From Rivularia sp. PCC 7116 (lineage in GTDB: Bacteria > Cyanobacteriota > Cyanobacteriia > Cyanobacteriales > Nostocaceae), in NCBI RefSeq assembly GCF_000316665.1, contig NC_019678.1:1116001-1180000 (forward strand): DNA of 64,000 nucleotides, read 5' to 3'. The notes under the pieces are model-generated. The model saw nothing but the letters and a program-made list of their open reading frames with translations, was not told the DNA's origin and did not search any database. The position numbers and the translations under genes were made by a program. The first letter of the stretch is position 1. Every line of letters begins with the position of its first letter. Shown one piece after another: positions 46,441-54,858 of this stretch.

Positions 46441-48379
46441 TTGGGATGATTTGCAGCAACTTTCTTTTCCGGCTTTATTGTTGTGGGGAAACTCAGAGAC
46501 TGCTAATTGGGTAGTGGCTTATGGGCTTAAAGGTAATAACTTGATTATTGCTAACCCCCAAAATCCAGATTGTAATTGCGAGACTGTATCGGGTGAAGCA
46601 ATTGAAACATTTTGGGATGGCTATTTATGGCAAGTAGAACAAACACAACAGCAGGAAAAGTTTAATTTAAGCTGGTTTTTACCGGCAGTTTGGCGATACA
46701 AAGGTTTACTTACAGAAGTACTGCTGGCATCCTTCACCTTACAACTGCTGGGATTAACCACACCGTTGATTACTCAAGTCATCATCGATAAAGTCATGGT
46801 GCAAGAGAGTTTGGCGACTCTCGACGTAATGGCGATCGCCATGCTGTTGGTAGCGGTGTTTGAGTCGGTGTTGGGGATTCTGCGTTTGTTTATTTTCACC
46901 CATACAGCCCGCCGTTTGGATTTAAGTTTGTCGGCTCAATTATTCCGTCACTTAATGCGCTTACCCTTATCTTATTTTGAGTCGCGACGGGTAGGAGATA
47001 CCGTGGCAAGGGTGCAAGAATTAGAACAAATTCGTCAGTTTCTTACAGGTACGGCATTAACTGTAGTTCTCGACAGCATATTTGCTGTAGTTTACCTGGT
47101 ACTAATGTTTTACTACAGCAGTACCCTAACCTTCGTAGCGCTGGCAGTACTGCCATTATTTGCCGGATTAACCCTGAGTGCAACACCAATTTTACGTAAA
47201 TGGCTCAACGAAACCTTTAATAGAAGTGCTGACAGTCAATCATTTCTTGTAGAAACGGTAACGGGAATTCATTCGGTAAAAGCCCATGCAGCCGAACCTG
47301 CAACCAGGGATAGATGGGAAGGTTTGTTTGCTCGCTTTGTCCGTACTGGCTTCAAAGCTTCCACAACTTCCAATATCAGCAGTAACATCGGCGACTTTCT
47401 TACCAAACTATCCAGCCTATTGATACTTTGGTTTGGAGCCAAACTAGTTATTGAAAATAACTTTACCGTCGGGCAATTGGTCGCTTTTCAAATGCTATCC
47501 GGAAGAGTTACCGGGCCACTATTAAGATTAGTTCAACTGTGGCAAAATTTACAGCAAGTACTGTTATCGGTAGATAGAATCGGCGACATTCTCAACGTTT
47601 CCCCAGAAGCAGAGCCGGGAACCGGATTAGTATTACCACCCCTCGAAGGAGAAGTTAAATTCGATCAAGTATTCTTTCGTTACAAAGAAAATACCGAACC
47701 AGTTCTCAAAGGGATTTCCTTCAAAGTAGAACCAGGTCAATTTATTGGTATAGTAGGGCGCAGCGGTTCCGGTAAAAGTACGCTTTCCAAACTTTTGCAA
47801 AGACTTTATCAAATCGAATCCGGACGAATTTTAATAGATGGATTCGACGTAAAAAGCGTTGACTTAGCTTCCTTAAGGCAGCAAATAGGCGTAGTTTTGC
47901 AAGAAGACTTTTTGTTTAACGGCAGCATCCTAGAAAATATCACATTAGGAAACCCCGAAATCTCTGCCGAAGAAGTAGTACAAGCCGCCAGAATGGCAGT
48001 AGCCGACGACTTTATCAGCGAACTACCCAAAGGCTACGAAAGTAACGTTGGTGAAAGAGGTACCGCATTATCCGGAGGGCAAAGACAAAGGGTTGCTTTA
48101 GCTAGATTATTTCTTTTGCAAGCACCAATATTAGTATTAGACGAAGCAACCAGCGCCTTAGACAGCGAAACCGAACAACAGGTATTGCAAAACTTGAAAA
48201 ATACCACGCAAGGAAAAACGGTATTTTTAATTGCACACCGTTTCGCACCATTAAAACGAGCCGACATGATTTTAGTAATGGAAAAAGGAATCATCGTTGA
48301 AAGAGGAACCCATGACGACTTATTGCAGCAAAAAGGATTGTATTATTCCCTTTATCAAAAGCAGCAAATGAACGTTTAA
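46304..48379 (+). CDS. Type I secretion ABC exporter, C-terminal part (C39-like domain, membrane domain, ATPase)
   Basis: 691 residues from a TTG; the frame is open from 46208. Just upstream it reads PFVSSANSAAACLTMV, where C39 peptidases have DCGxACL: the catalytic Cys is Ser. The His and Asp positions are also changed (ANWVVAYG, IIANPQNPD). It is therefore a degenerate C39-like domain, as in HlyB. Membrane helices follow (about residues 130-400), then Walker A GRSGSGKST (485-493), LSGGQRQR and Walker B ILVLDEATSALD. Such exporters move unfolded proteins with C-terminal signals to an HlyD/TolC channel. The HlyD-like gene at 30550 is the nearest partner. Fused to the upstream frame the protein would be about 900 residues. 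Confidence 0.85.
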   Translation: MTMVAQYLEISVKLEWVQRQVRSQRPKNVVEAAEKLGLVLRRLQVDWDDLQQLSFPALLLWGNSETANWVVAYGLKGNNLIIANPQNPDCNCETVSGEAIETFWDGYLWQVEQTQQQEKFNLSWFLPAVWRYKGLLTEVLLASFTLQLLGLTTPLITQVIIDKVMVQESLATLDVMAIAMLLVAVFESVLGILRLFIFTHTARRLDLSLSAQLFRHLMRLPLSYFESRRVGDTVARVQELEQIRQFLTGTALTVVLDSIFAVVYLVLMFYYSSTLTFVALAVLPLFAGLTLSATPILRKWLNETFNRSADSQSFLVETVTGIHSVKAHAAEPATRDRWEGLFARFVRTGFKASTTSNISSNIGDFLTKLSSLLILWFGAKLVIENNFTVGQLVAFQMLSGRVTGPLLRLVQLWQNLQQVLLSVDRIGDILNVSPEAEPGTGLVLPPLEGEVKFDQVFFRYKENTEPVLKGISFKVEPGQFIGIVGRSGSGKSTLSKLLQRLYQIESGRILIDGFDVKSVDLASLRQQIGVVLQEDFLFNGSILENITLGNPEISAEEVVQAARMAVADDFISELPKGYESNVGERGTALSGGQRQRVALARLFLLQAPILVLDEATSALDSETEQQVLQNLKNTTQGKTVFLIAHRFAPLKRADMILVMEKGIIVERGTHDDLLQQKGLYYSLYQKQQMNV

Positions 48380-48410
48380 ATGGGTTAGTTGTTAATAAGT
48401 ATTTTTGTAG

Positions 48411-48474
48411 GGTGTGTAACGGCTCGAATAACTGTTAATAACAACTTGTTAATTTGAAAATGCCGTTACGCACC
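48411..48474. repeat. Palindromic repeat family, copy 5
   Basis: Ends GGTGTGTAACGGC and GCCGTTACGCACC are perfectly complementary. It lies 32 bp after the exporter stop and is the left half of a tandem pair; the 55 bp that follow are repeated after copy 6. Confidence 0.9.
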
Positions 48475-48560
48475 ATTTACTTACCGAGAAAAATAAAAAT
48501 TTATCATTACTTCTTCCCTTTGCATTCTCTGGGTTCTTTGCGTGTTTTTATCATTTTTAG

Positions 48561-48623
48561 GGTGTGTAACGGCTTGAATATTTTGCTATATAAATTATTA
48601 ATTGTAAAATGCCGTTACGCACC
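48561..48623. repeat. Palindromic repeat family, copy 6
   Basis: Same perfect ends as copy 5. The downstream flank (TTTATCATTACTTCTTCCCT) is shared with the flank of copy 5, so a block of about 125-150 bp including the palindrome was duplicated in tandem. Confidence 0.9.
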
Positions 48624-48989
48624 ATTAATTTATGGAGAAAATAAAATATTTATCATTACTTCTTCCCTTTTCATATCTTGCACCATCTGATTCTCGTCAC
48701 TATGATTCATAGTTATCTTTTCTCGTTTTGAGCCGCCTGGGACTGCAAGTTCCAGTCTAATAGCAAAAGTCCTATAAATAGGACTCATAATATTTTTTAT
48801 TAGTATGAATATTAATTTAAAATGTATAAAATTAACTTTTATGCATAAGCGTTCATTAAAATTACGACAACACAGAAGATTCTATATAACCACCATGAAT
48901 TGCATTAAATAACCCCGAATCAATCAGCCAATCTTGGTAATCGAGCGAAAGCAAATCAACCGATGGTGCCGTAATAATTTGCGTTAACC

Positions 48990-49151
48990 ATGAATTTACA
49001 ATTAACTGCAAAGATGAAATTAGCTGGTAAATATAAAGATGACCTGCAATTTGATGAGATGATGGAATATATAGAACAAGAACGACGTGAAGACTATGCT
49101 CGAATGGAAGAATATTATGGTCAATTAGATGCTGAGAATGAAGCTAAATAA
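48990..49151 (+). CDS. Small antitoxin-like protein upstream of a vapC remnant
   Basis: A 53-codon frame (MNLQLTAKMK to QLDAENEAK), rich in Glu, Tyr and Met, ending three bases before the PIN-toxin remnant. The position and the acidic C-terminal part (KDDLQFDEMMEYIEQ) fit the toxin-binding tail of a type II antitoxin. A DNA-binding N-terminus is missing, so the gene may be truncated. It was too short for routine detection. The identification rests on position plus composition and is moderate. Confidence 0.5.
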   Translation: MNLQLTAKMKLAGKYKDDLQFDEMMEYIEQERREDYARMEEYYGQLDAENEAK

Positions 49152-49154
49152 TCA

Positions 49155-49530
49155 ATGTGGATACTTGATACAGATTGCTTATCACTTTTTCAACGGGGAC
49201 ATCCGATAGTTACACAGCGAGTTAATGCTGTTGATAGTGAAGAAATTTTTACTACTATTGTTACTAGAGCTTCTTCAGATGAAGCTCTAATATCAGCATA
49301 TGAAGGATTACGAGATACATTAGAAGATTTAGAAAGTCTGAATATTCTGTATTTCAATCAAGATGCAAGTGTTTGTTACAAAAAATTATTGAATTAGAAA
49401 ATCCATATTGGTACAAAAGACTTACGAATTGCCGCGATCGCTTTCAGTGAATGGTATTTTAGTAACGCGCAATCAACGAGATTTTGTGAAAGTACCTAGA
49501 TTTAGATTTGAAGATTGGACTGTTAGTTAG
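49155..49530 (+). pseudogene. VapC-like PIN-domain toxin pseudogene
   Basis: The first frame (49155-49397) begins WILDTDCLSLFQRGHP, the PIN-domain start with its two Asp residues. The segment between TTIVT and RASSDEALISAY lacks the roughly 13 residues that normally carry the active-site Glu (VEEQLRGR-type motif). The frame stops at 49397. Later frames continue recognisably as IGTKDLRIAAIAFS and, after a second shift, NGILVTRNQRDFV and RFEDWTVS, stopping at 49530. An internal deletion plus two frame disruptions show a dead ribonuclease toxin. A normal VapC of this type has about 130-140 residues. Confidence 0.8.
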
Positions 49531-49712
49531 TTTTATAAAAATATCTTAGTGGAAGCGACAAAAACAACATTTTTACTAAAACCGATTAAAAGAATCCGAA
49601 ATATAACTGAAAAAATTGTAGCATTTTAACGATGTAGTTAAATTTATAGTTTCGCTCAAACAAGAAATTACAAGCTGCATTCAAGTATAAAATTATTTTG
49701 TCTTCTCCAATC

Positions 49713-51098
49713 ATGCTCATACTTAGCCGCTTTATTAAAAAATTTTTTATACTTTTTTCTTTTACGCTTCTCCTAATTTTTATTCTCTCTTTCCCTTGGT
49801 TTAATACCACACAAGCATCCAAATCGAAGCCGCAACCTTGGCAGATTAACGGCATTGTGGCTGCCTTAAATGATGGCTATCTGGAAGTGCAGGCATATGC
49901 TTTGCTCAAGTTATCTGCATATGAACCATCAGATTTTAAAGCCTTACTTAAGCAGCCAGATGATATTGCTCAGAAAGCTGTGAAAATTATTAAAGATAAA
50001 TCGCTTAACTCAAGCGTTCGTAGCGGTGCCGCAAATGGCTTGGGAAATTTAGGAGATGCAGCCAAACCCTACGTTAAAGATGTCGCCTATATTATCAAAG
50101 ATGAATCTGTTGATTTATATGTTCGTAGCAATGCCGCAATTGGCTTAGGGAATATGGGGGATGCAGCTAAACCTTATGTCAAAGAAATTGCCGATATTCT
50201 TAAAGATGAATCGGTTAACTCAATTGTTCGTGAGGGTGCCGCAATTGGCTTAGGGAATATGGGGGATGCAGCTAAACCCTATGTCAAAGACATTGCTAAT
50301 ATTCTTAAAGATGAATCGGTTAAATCAACAGTTCGTGGTAGTGCGGCAGATGCTTTAGGGAATATGGGGGATGCAGCTAAACCCTATGTCAAAGACATTG
50401 CTAATATTCTTAAAGATGAATCGGTTAACTCAACAGTTCGTGGTAGTGCAGCAGAAGCTTTAGGGAATATGGGGGATGCAGCTAAACCCTATGTCCAAGA
50501 CATTGCTAATATTCTTAAAGATAAATCTGTTGACTCATTTGTTCGTTGGCGTGCAGCAGATGCTTTGACAAATATGGATGTAGCTAAACCCTACGTTAAA
50601 AATATTCTCGACTTGATCGAAGATAAATCCGTTAACTTATTAGTTCGTATTGGTGCAGCTTATACATTAGGAGATATACAGCAATTGGAATTACAAGAAG
50701 CTGTTATCATTCTTGATCAAGTTTATGATGCAGAAAAATCATCCACATATTCATTCGGATTTGAAGTTTGGCGTTTCTTAACTTATTTTCTCAGCGGTAG
50801 CACCGACGAAATAAAAACGTTGCTTGAATGGACTGGTTTTCCGCAAACAATTCCACATCAAATAACTCGTGACGAATCCGTTAAAACCTTACAAATCTTT
50901 GCTAAAGCTTGGGAACCGACTCAGGATTTGACTCGATTGCGAACAGATTTAGCCAATAAAATTGCTTCAGTTGTAGAAAAAGGTTCTTGGCAACCGCAGG
51001 ATATTGTCTTACTTGAACAACATTACCGCAACCTCAAACAAGAGGGATACGAAGAAGCCAATACTTTACACAAAGTTATTGTTAATCTCCAAGGTTGA
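49713..51098 (+). CDS. Exported HEAT-repeat protein
   Basis: A 461-residue protein. Residues about 3-30 are a strongly hydrophobic leader (FFILFSFTLLLIFILSF) ending near NTTQASK: a signal peptide or anchor. Residues about 45-300 are HEAT/PBS-like repeats of 35 residues with the unit ILKDESVxSxVRxxAAxxLGNMGDAAKPYV. Central copies are almost identical in DNA as well as protein, a sign of recent expansion or homogenisation. The C-terminal 150 residues (VWRFLTYFLSGST; TLHKVIVNLQG) are a separate helical domain. The repeats form an alpha-solenoid for protein binding. The ATG at 49713 is preferred to an upstream TTG. No function can be assigned. Confidence 0.85.
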   Translation: MLILSRFIKKFFILFSFTLLLIFILSFPWFNTTQASKSKPQPWQINGIVAALNDGYLEVQAYALLKLSAYEPSDFKALLKQPDDIAQKAVKIIKDKSLNSSVRSGAANGLGNLGDAAKPYVKDVAYIIKDESVDLYVRSNAAIGLGNMGDAAKPYVKEIADILKDESVNSIVREGAAIGLGNMGDAAKPYVKDIANILKDESVKSTVRGSAADALGNMGDAAKPYVKDIANILKDESVNSTVRGSAAEALGNMGDAAKPYVQDIANILKDKSVDSFVRWRAADALTNMDVAKPYVKNILDLIEDKSVNLLVRIGAAYTLGDIQQLELQEAVIILDQVYDAEKSSTYSFGFEVWRFLTYFLSGSTDEIKTLLEWTGFPQTIPHQITRDESVKTLQIFAKAWEPTQDLTRLRTDLANKIASVVEKGSWQPQDIVLLEQHYRNLKQEGYEEANTLHKVIVNLQG

Positions 51099-51378
51099 CA
51101 ATGTTTTTTTAATTTTTTGTGCGTTGTTAGTTGTTAGTGATTAGTTGCAGATAAAAATTATGGTTCTTCAGCACAAAGGGGTGCTATTTAAATAGTCGTT
51201 TTTAGGCAGTCGGCAGTAGAGAAAAAGCAGAGTAAAATCATCAAAAATTAAATATATAAAATGTCAAATCCCTACACAGTAAGCATTTCGGTATTTTTTA
51301 TTCAGAATTTAGCATCCCTTTCAACAGATGAGCCAAAATTATTTACTTTTTCTTTCTCCCCATCTCCACATCTCCCTC

Positions 51379-52056
51379 TTACTCTCGCAAAACATACCCA
51401 ACACCCCTAACCGTTTGAATCAATCGCTTTTCCTTATTCGCTTCTAACTTCAACCGCAAATAACGCACGTAAACTTCAATAATGTTGGAATCTCCCATAA
51501 AATCGTAACCCCAGACTTCTTCGAGAATTCTGTCTCTTGTAATAACTTGTCGGGGATGGGAAAGTAAATATTCCAGTAAATCGAATTCTTTAGCCGTCAA
51601 TTCAATTAAGCGTCCGTTTCGGTAAACTTCCCGAGTACTGCGGTTTAATTTTAAATCTTCAAATTCTAAATTATCTTCGCTACTTTCATCGGAAGTCCTG
51701 CGAATGCGTGCCCGTACCCTCGCCAATAATTCTTCTACACTGAACGGTTTAACTACATAATCATCCGCGCCTGCATCCAAACCAGCAACGCGATCGCTAA
51801 CTTCATCTTTGGCAGTCATCAAAATAATCGGTACCTTATCCCCCGTGCTTCGCAATCTGCGACAAATTTCTAAACCAGTCATTCCTGGCAGCATCCAATC
51901 TAAAAGGATTAAATCGGGACTTGACTCGCGTGCCATAGTTAATCCAGTTAATCCGTCATTGGCAACGCTGACTTGATAACCTTCAAAACCTAATTCTAAT
52001 TCAACAAATTTAGCGAGTTTAGCTTCGTCTTCTACCAATAAAATGTGCGCTGGCAT
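51379..52056 (-). CDS. OmpR/PhoB-family response regulator
   Basis: A 225-residue two-domain regulator. The receiver domain (1-120) has the acidic pair D10/E11, phosphoacceptor D53 (LLDWMLPG), the switch Thr in ILMTAKDE and the conserved Lys in VVKPFS. The C-terminal winged helix (about 130-225) shows [16 protein letters not shown], the recognition-helix region [15 protein letters not shown] and [12 protein letters not shown]. All functional residues are present. It is divergent from the GAF histidine kinase gene with 246 bp between them, which suggests but does not prove that the two form a pair. The regulon cannot be read from sequence. Confidence 0.93.
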   Translation of the reverse strand: MPAHILLVEDEAKLAKFVELELGFEGYQVSVANDGLTGLTMARESSPDLILLDWMLPGMTGLEICRRLRSTGDKVPIILMTAKDEVSDRVAGLDAGADDYVVKPFSVEELLARVRARIRRTSDESSEDNLEFEDLKLNRSTREVYRNGRLIELTAKEFDLLEYLLSHPRQVITRDRILEEVWGYDFMGDSNIIEVYVRYLRLKLEANKEKRLIQTVRGVGYVLRE

Positions 52057-52302
52057 AAAAGTAAATTATTCTAATTATATAAAATTGTTCTTTGTATTGA
52101 TTCTATGTATATATCATGATTCCTGTCTAATAATTGATGTTACAATAACATCGCTTTTATCTGAGTAAAATTATTGTATATTATTTATATTTATTGGAAA
52201 AAATATTGATTCTGGATATTAAAACAAGCGTTTGTGACAAGAAAGTATTCTAATATTCAAAAAAATTAATAATACTATTAAATAATTAATTAGGAAAAAT
52301 CT

Positions 52303-53556
52303 ATGACAGTAGAATCTCAAGCTTCGCAACGGAAACAGCGAACTTTAGAAGTTTTATCATCTTTGAGTTATCGCAACGGAGAACTCAACAAATTTTTACA
52401 GGAAATTGCGACAGGTGTTAGTAAGCTAATTACCATTGATTGGTCTGTAGTTACTCTTTGTCACAACGGTTTCGACAAGATTCTTGCTAGCAGTATAGAA
52501 TTAGATGATTACGAAACTACTTATTCGCTGCATGGTGTGGTAACTGGAACCGTAGTAGAAACAGGAAAAAGCCTTACAGTTGATGATACCAAAACTTGTA
52601 CAAAATACGGTGCAGTACCAGAAGGATATCGTTCTTATTTAGGAGTACCTTTACGCACTTCCCAAGGAGAAGTTATCGGGACAATTTGCTCGTTTCACCA
52701 AAAGCCCCGTAAATATAATTATGAAGAAGTTGCAATTGTCGAATTATTTGCCGAGCGTGCGGCAACTGCAATTGATAATTATCAACTTTATCAGCAACAA
52801 TGTAAATTCAATGAAATATTAGAAGCTGAAGTTGCGAAAAGAACGGAAGAATTAAAAGCAGCGCAAGCAAAACTTGTAGAAAGAGAACGTTTAGCTGCGA
52901 TTGGAGAATTTGCATCCGGAATTATTCACGAAATTCGCAATCCATTTACTACTATGAAAATGGGTTTGAACTATTTTAAAAAAACAGATAAATCCGAAGC
53001 TGCTCAAATGCGAGTATCTTTAGCATTAGAAGAAGCAGATAGATTAGAAAGATTGTTAAAAGAAATTTTGATGTACGCAAAACCTCAAAGATTAGATTTA
53101 GAAGAAATTGATATTAATTGGTTTATTTCTCAAATGTTGGAATCGCTGCGAATGATACCGGCAGCAACCCAACGGCAGATAGAATATAATCCCCCATCAA
53201 CTCAATTAAAGGTAATGGGGGATAAAGATAAACTAAAGCAAATTATAATTAATCTTGTGCGTAACGCTTGTGAAGCTATAAGCGTGGGAGAAACCGTAAA
53301 AATTCAGCTTGAAAAGCTTGATAATTCTAAAGAACAAAAACAAATATCAGTTAATATTTGCAACGGAGGAGAACCCATACCCCCAGAGGTTTTACCAAAA
53401 TTAACCAAGCCTTTTTATTCAACAAAATCCTCTGGTACTGGATTGGGGCTGGCAATAGTTAAACGCATAGTAGAATCTCATAATGGTGGATTATCGATTA
53501 AATCCAACGCCGAAGAAGGAACAATAATAAGTGTAAAATTACCAATTAGCTCTTAG
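52303..53556 (+). CDS. GAF-domain sensor histidine kinase
   Basis: A 417-residue soluble kinase. Residues about 25-160 are a GAF domain (DWSVVTLCHNG; GYRSYLGVPLRTSQGEVIGT). A coiled coil (165-200) leads to the dimerisation/phosphoacceptor helix with His209 (GIIHEIRNPF), and then to the ATPase with the N box IINLVRNACEA and G box KSSGTGLGLAIV. There are no membrane segments, so it senses a cytoplasmic ligand or light; the GAF Cys residues do not form an obvious bilin-attachment CH motif. AGGA eight bases before the ATG supports the start. Its last four bases overlap the convergent Mo-nitrogenase-family gene. Confidence 0.92.
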   Translation: MTVESQASQRKQRTLEVLSSLSYRNGELNKFLQEIATGVSKLITIDWSVVTLCHNGFDKILASSIELDDYETTYSLHGVVTGTVVETGKSLTVDDTKTCTKYGAVPEGYRSYLGVPLRTSQGEVIGTICSFHQKPRKYNYEEVAIVELFAERAATAIDNYQLYQQQCKFNEILEAEVAKRTEELKAAQAKLVERERLAAIGEFASGIIHEIRNPFTTMKMGLNYFKKTDKSEAAQMRVSLALEEADRLERLLKEILMYAKPQRLDLEEIDINWFISQMLESLRMIPAATQRQIEYNPPSTQLKVMGDKDKLKQIIINLVRNACEAISVGETVKIQLEKLDNSKEQKQISVNICNGGEPIPPEVLPKLTKPFYSTKSSGTGLGLAIVKRIVESHNGGLSIKSNAEEGTIISVKLPISS

Positions 53557-53840
53557 CAATAAGCTGTAATATCTTCACCACATTCATCAGCAAGATAGCA
53601 CAAAGCTTTAAAACGTAAAGTAACAACTTGCTCGTAAAGAGGATTTAATTTGCACATTGGAGGAATGTGAAATAATTTGCGTCCGAAAACTACAATATCG
53701 CGTTCAAAAGGACATTGTGCGGGAATAAGTTTGCAAAGAAAGTGAGCGAATTTTGAACTGCGAACTTCTTGAGAATCCAGCCATTGACGAATGGGGAAAA
53801 GAAAGTCGCAATGGGATTTATTTTGAGCAAAGCTTGTCAT
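53553..53840 (-). CDS. Mo-dependent nitrogenase C-terminal family protein
   Basis: A 95-residue protein that matches the small cyanobacterial family named Mo-dependent nitrogenase C-terminus: FLFPIRQWLDSQEVRSS, FAHFLCKLIPAQCPFERD and FHIPPMCKLNPLYEQV, with conserved Cys residues and a CGEDITAYC-like end. Stand-alone members occur in cyanobacteria that often, but not always, fix nitrogen; the biochemical role is not known. The stop codon overlaps the stop of the convergent histidine kinase gene by four bases, an unusually tight packing that could allow transcriptional interference. No nif genes are in the window. Confidence 0.85.
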   Translation of the reverse strand: MTSFAQNKSHCDFLFPIRQWLDSQEVRSSKFAHFLCKLIPAQCPFERDIVVFGRKLFHIPPMCKLNPLYEQVVTLRFKALCYLADECGEDITAYC

Positions 53841-54380
53841 GATTTTTACCTAATTATTTAATAGTAGAGCCGGGAACTTTAAATCCTTTTCTATATATAA
53901 ATAGGTGCGGATTTAATCAGTTATGCATAACATTCCAACGAACACCTATAACTACATGCAGCTATTTGAGGGTTCCGGATGTTTTAAGGAGAAAATAATT
54001 GTCAATTCATTGACAGAATTCGCAAAACAAAAACTATAGAATTTGTGGAGTTTTTGGATTAATGAATCAATAGTTATTTAGATAATTATGAATTTATTTA
54101 TTAAATTTATATGAACTATAATATTGTTTCAATTTAAAGTGATACATATCACTGACATCGAAACGTTACGCTGCAAAGTATTTGTATTTCTCGCTTTGTA
54201 TCAAAAATATTAAATTCAAGAACCCGATTTTTTCAAAAAACCAGGTTTATAGCGACTTGAGATTTTTTAAATAATACACAAGAACCATAAAAGCCCCAAT
54301 AAGATAAGATAGCAGCGTAGACAAATCACTGTTTGCCTTCCGATTAGTCAATAACAATCAGCAACGAGGCGATACTTAAG
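53841..54380. other. Intergenic region upstream of queD
   Basis: 540 bp, AT-rich. A weak AACCCG/CCAGGTT hairpin lies near 54224-54248. I looked for a preQ1 riboswitch before queD and found no convincing match. No ORF is supported. Confidence 0.5.
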
Positions 54381-54770
54381 ATGCCCAAGTGGAAACTTGT
54401 TACCGAATTTACCTTTGATAGCGCCCATTACATCAAAGATTATAATGGTCCTTGCGGTCGGATGCACGGGCATAGTTATACAGTGCGGATTGAAGCAATT
54501 AGCACCAAACTACACTCTTCAGAATTTTGTCCTCATCCGGTGATGGTTGCCGATTTTAGAAGTTTACGTTGGGCTAAAAAGGATGTCGCCAAAGGAGGAT
54601 TAGACCATTGCGTGCTTAATGAAGTGATGCCTCCCGAATACGAAACCACGGCGGAGATGATTGCTAAATATATATATGACGAAACCAAGAAGAAGTTACC
54701 GGAAGGGGTAAAAATCAAAGTTGCCGTGTCAGAAACTGCTAATTCTTGGGCTGAGTATGAGGATGATTGA
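54381..54770 (+). CDS. queD: 6-carboxy-5,6,7,8-tetrahydropterin synthase QueD
   Basis: A 129-residue enzyme of normal length that converts 7,8-dihydroneopterin triphosphate to 6-carboxytetrahydropterin, the first committed step towards queuosine and other 7-deazaguanines. Zinc ligands are H16 (FDSAHY), H29 and H31 (GRMHGHSY); the catalytic Cys is C25. VADFRSL and GLDHCVLNE provide the conserved Asp and His, and VKIKVAVSETANSWAEY carries the substrate-binding Glu. The other queuosine genes (queC, queE, queF) are not nearby. It is monocistronic, in line with its household role. Confidence 0.92.
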   Translation: MPKWKLVTEFTFDSAHYIKDYNGPCGRMHGHSYTVRIEAISTKLHSSEFCPHPVMVADFRSLRWAKKDVAKGGLDHCVLNEVMPPEYETTAEMIAKYIYDETKKKLPEGVKIKVAVSETANSWAEYEDD

Positions 54771-54858
54771 GAAAGTAACTCATAAAATGACTGGGTTACA
54801 AAAAACCTGCAACCGAGTCAATTTGATTGAATTCTAAAATAGATGGGGTTGAATTCTT

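Noticed and set aside
48867-49070. Leftward open frame antisense to the antitoxin-like ORF
   Set aside because: It reads plausibly (APSVDLLSLDYQDWLIDSG) but has no start signal or known family and overlaps the better-supported small ORF; left unannotated.
54260-54380. preQ1 riboswitch upstream of queD
   Set aside because: I found no convincing aptamer hairpin followed by the A-rich tail and pseudoknot-forming bases.
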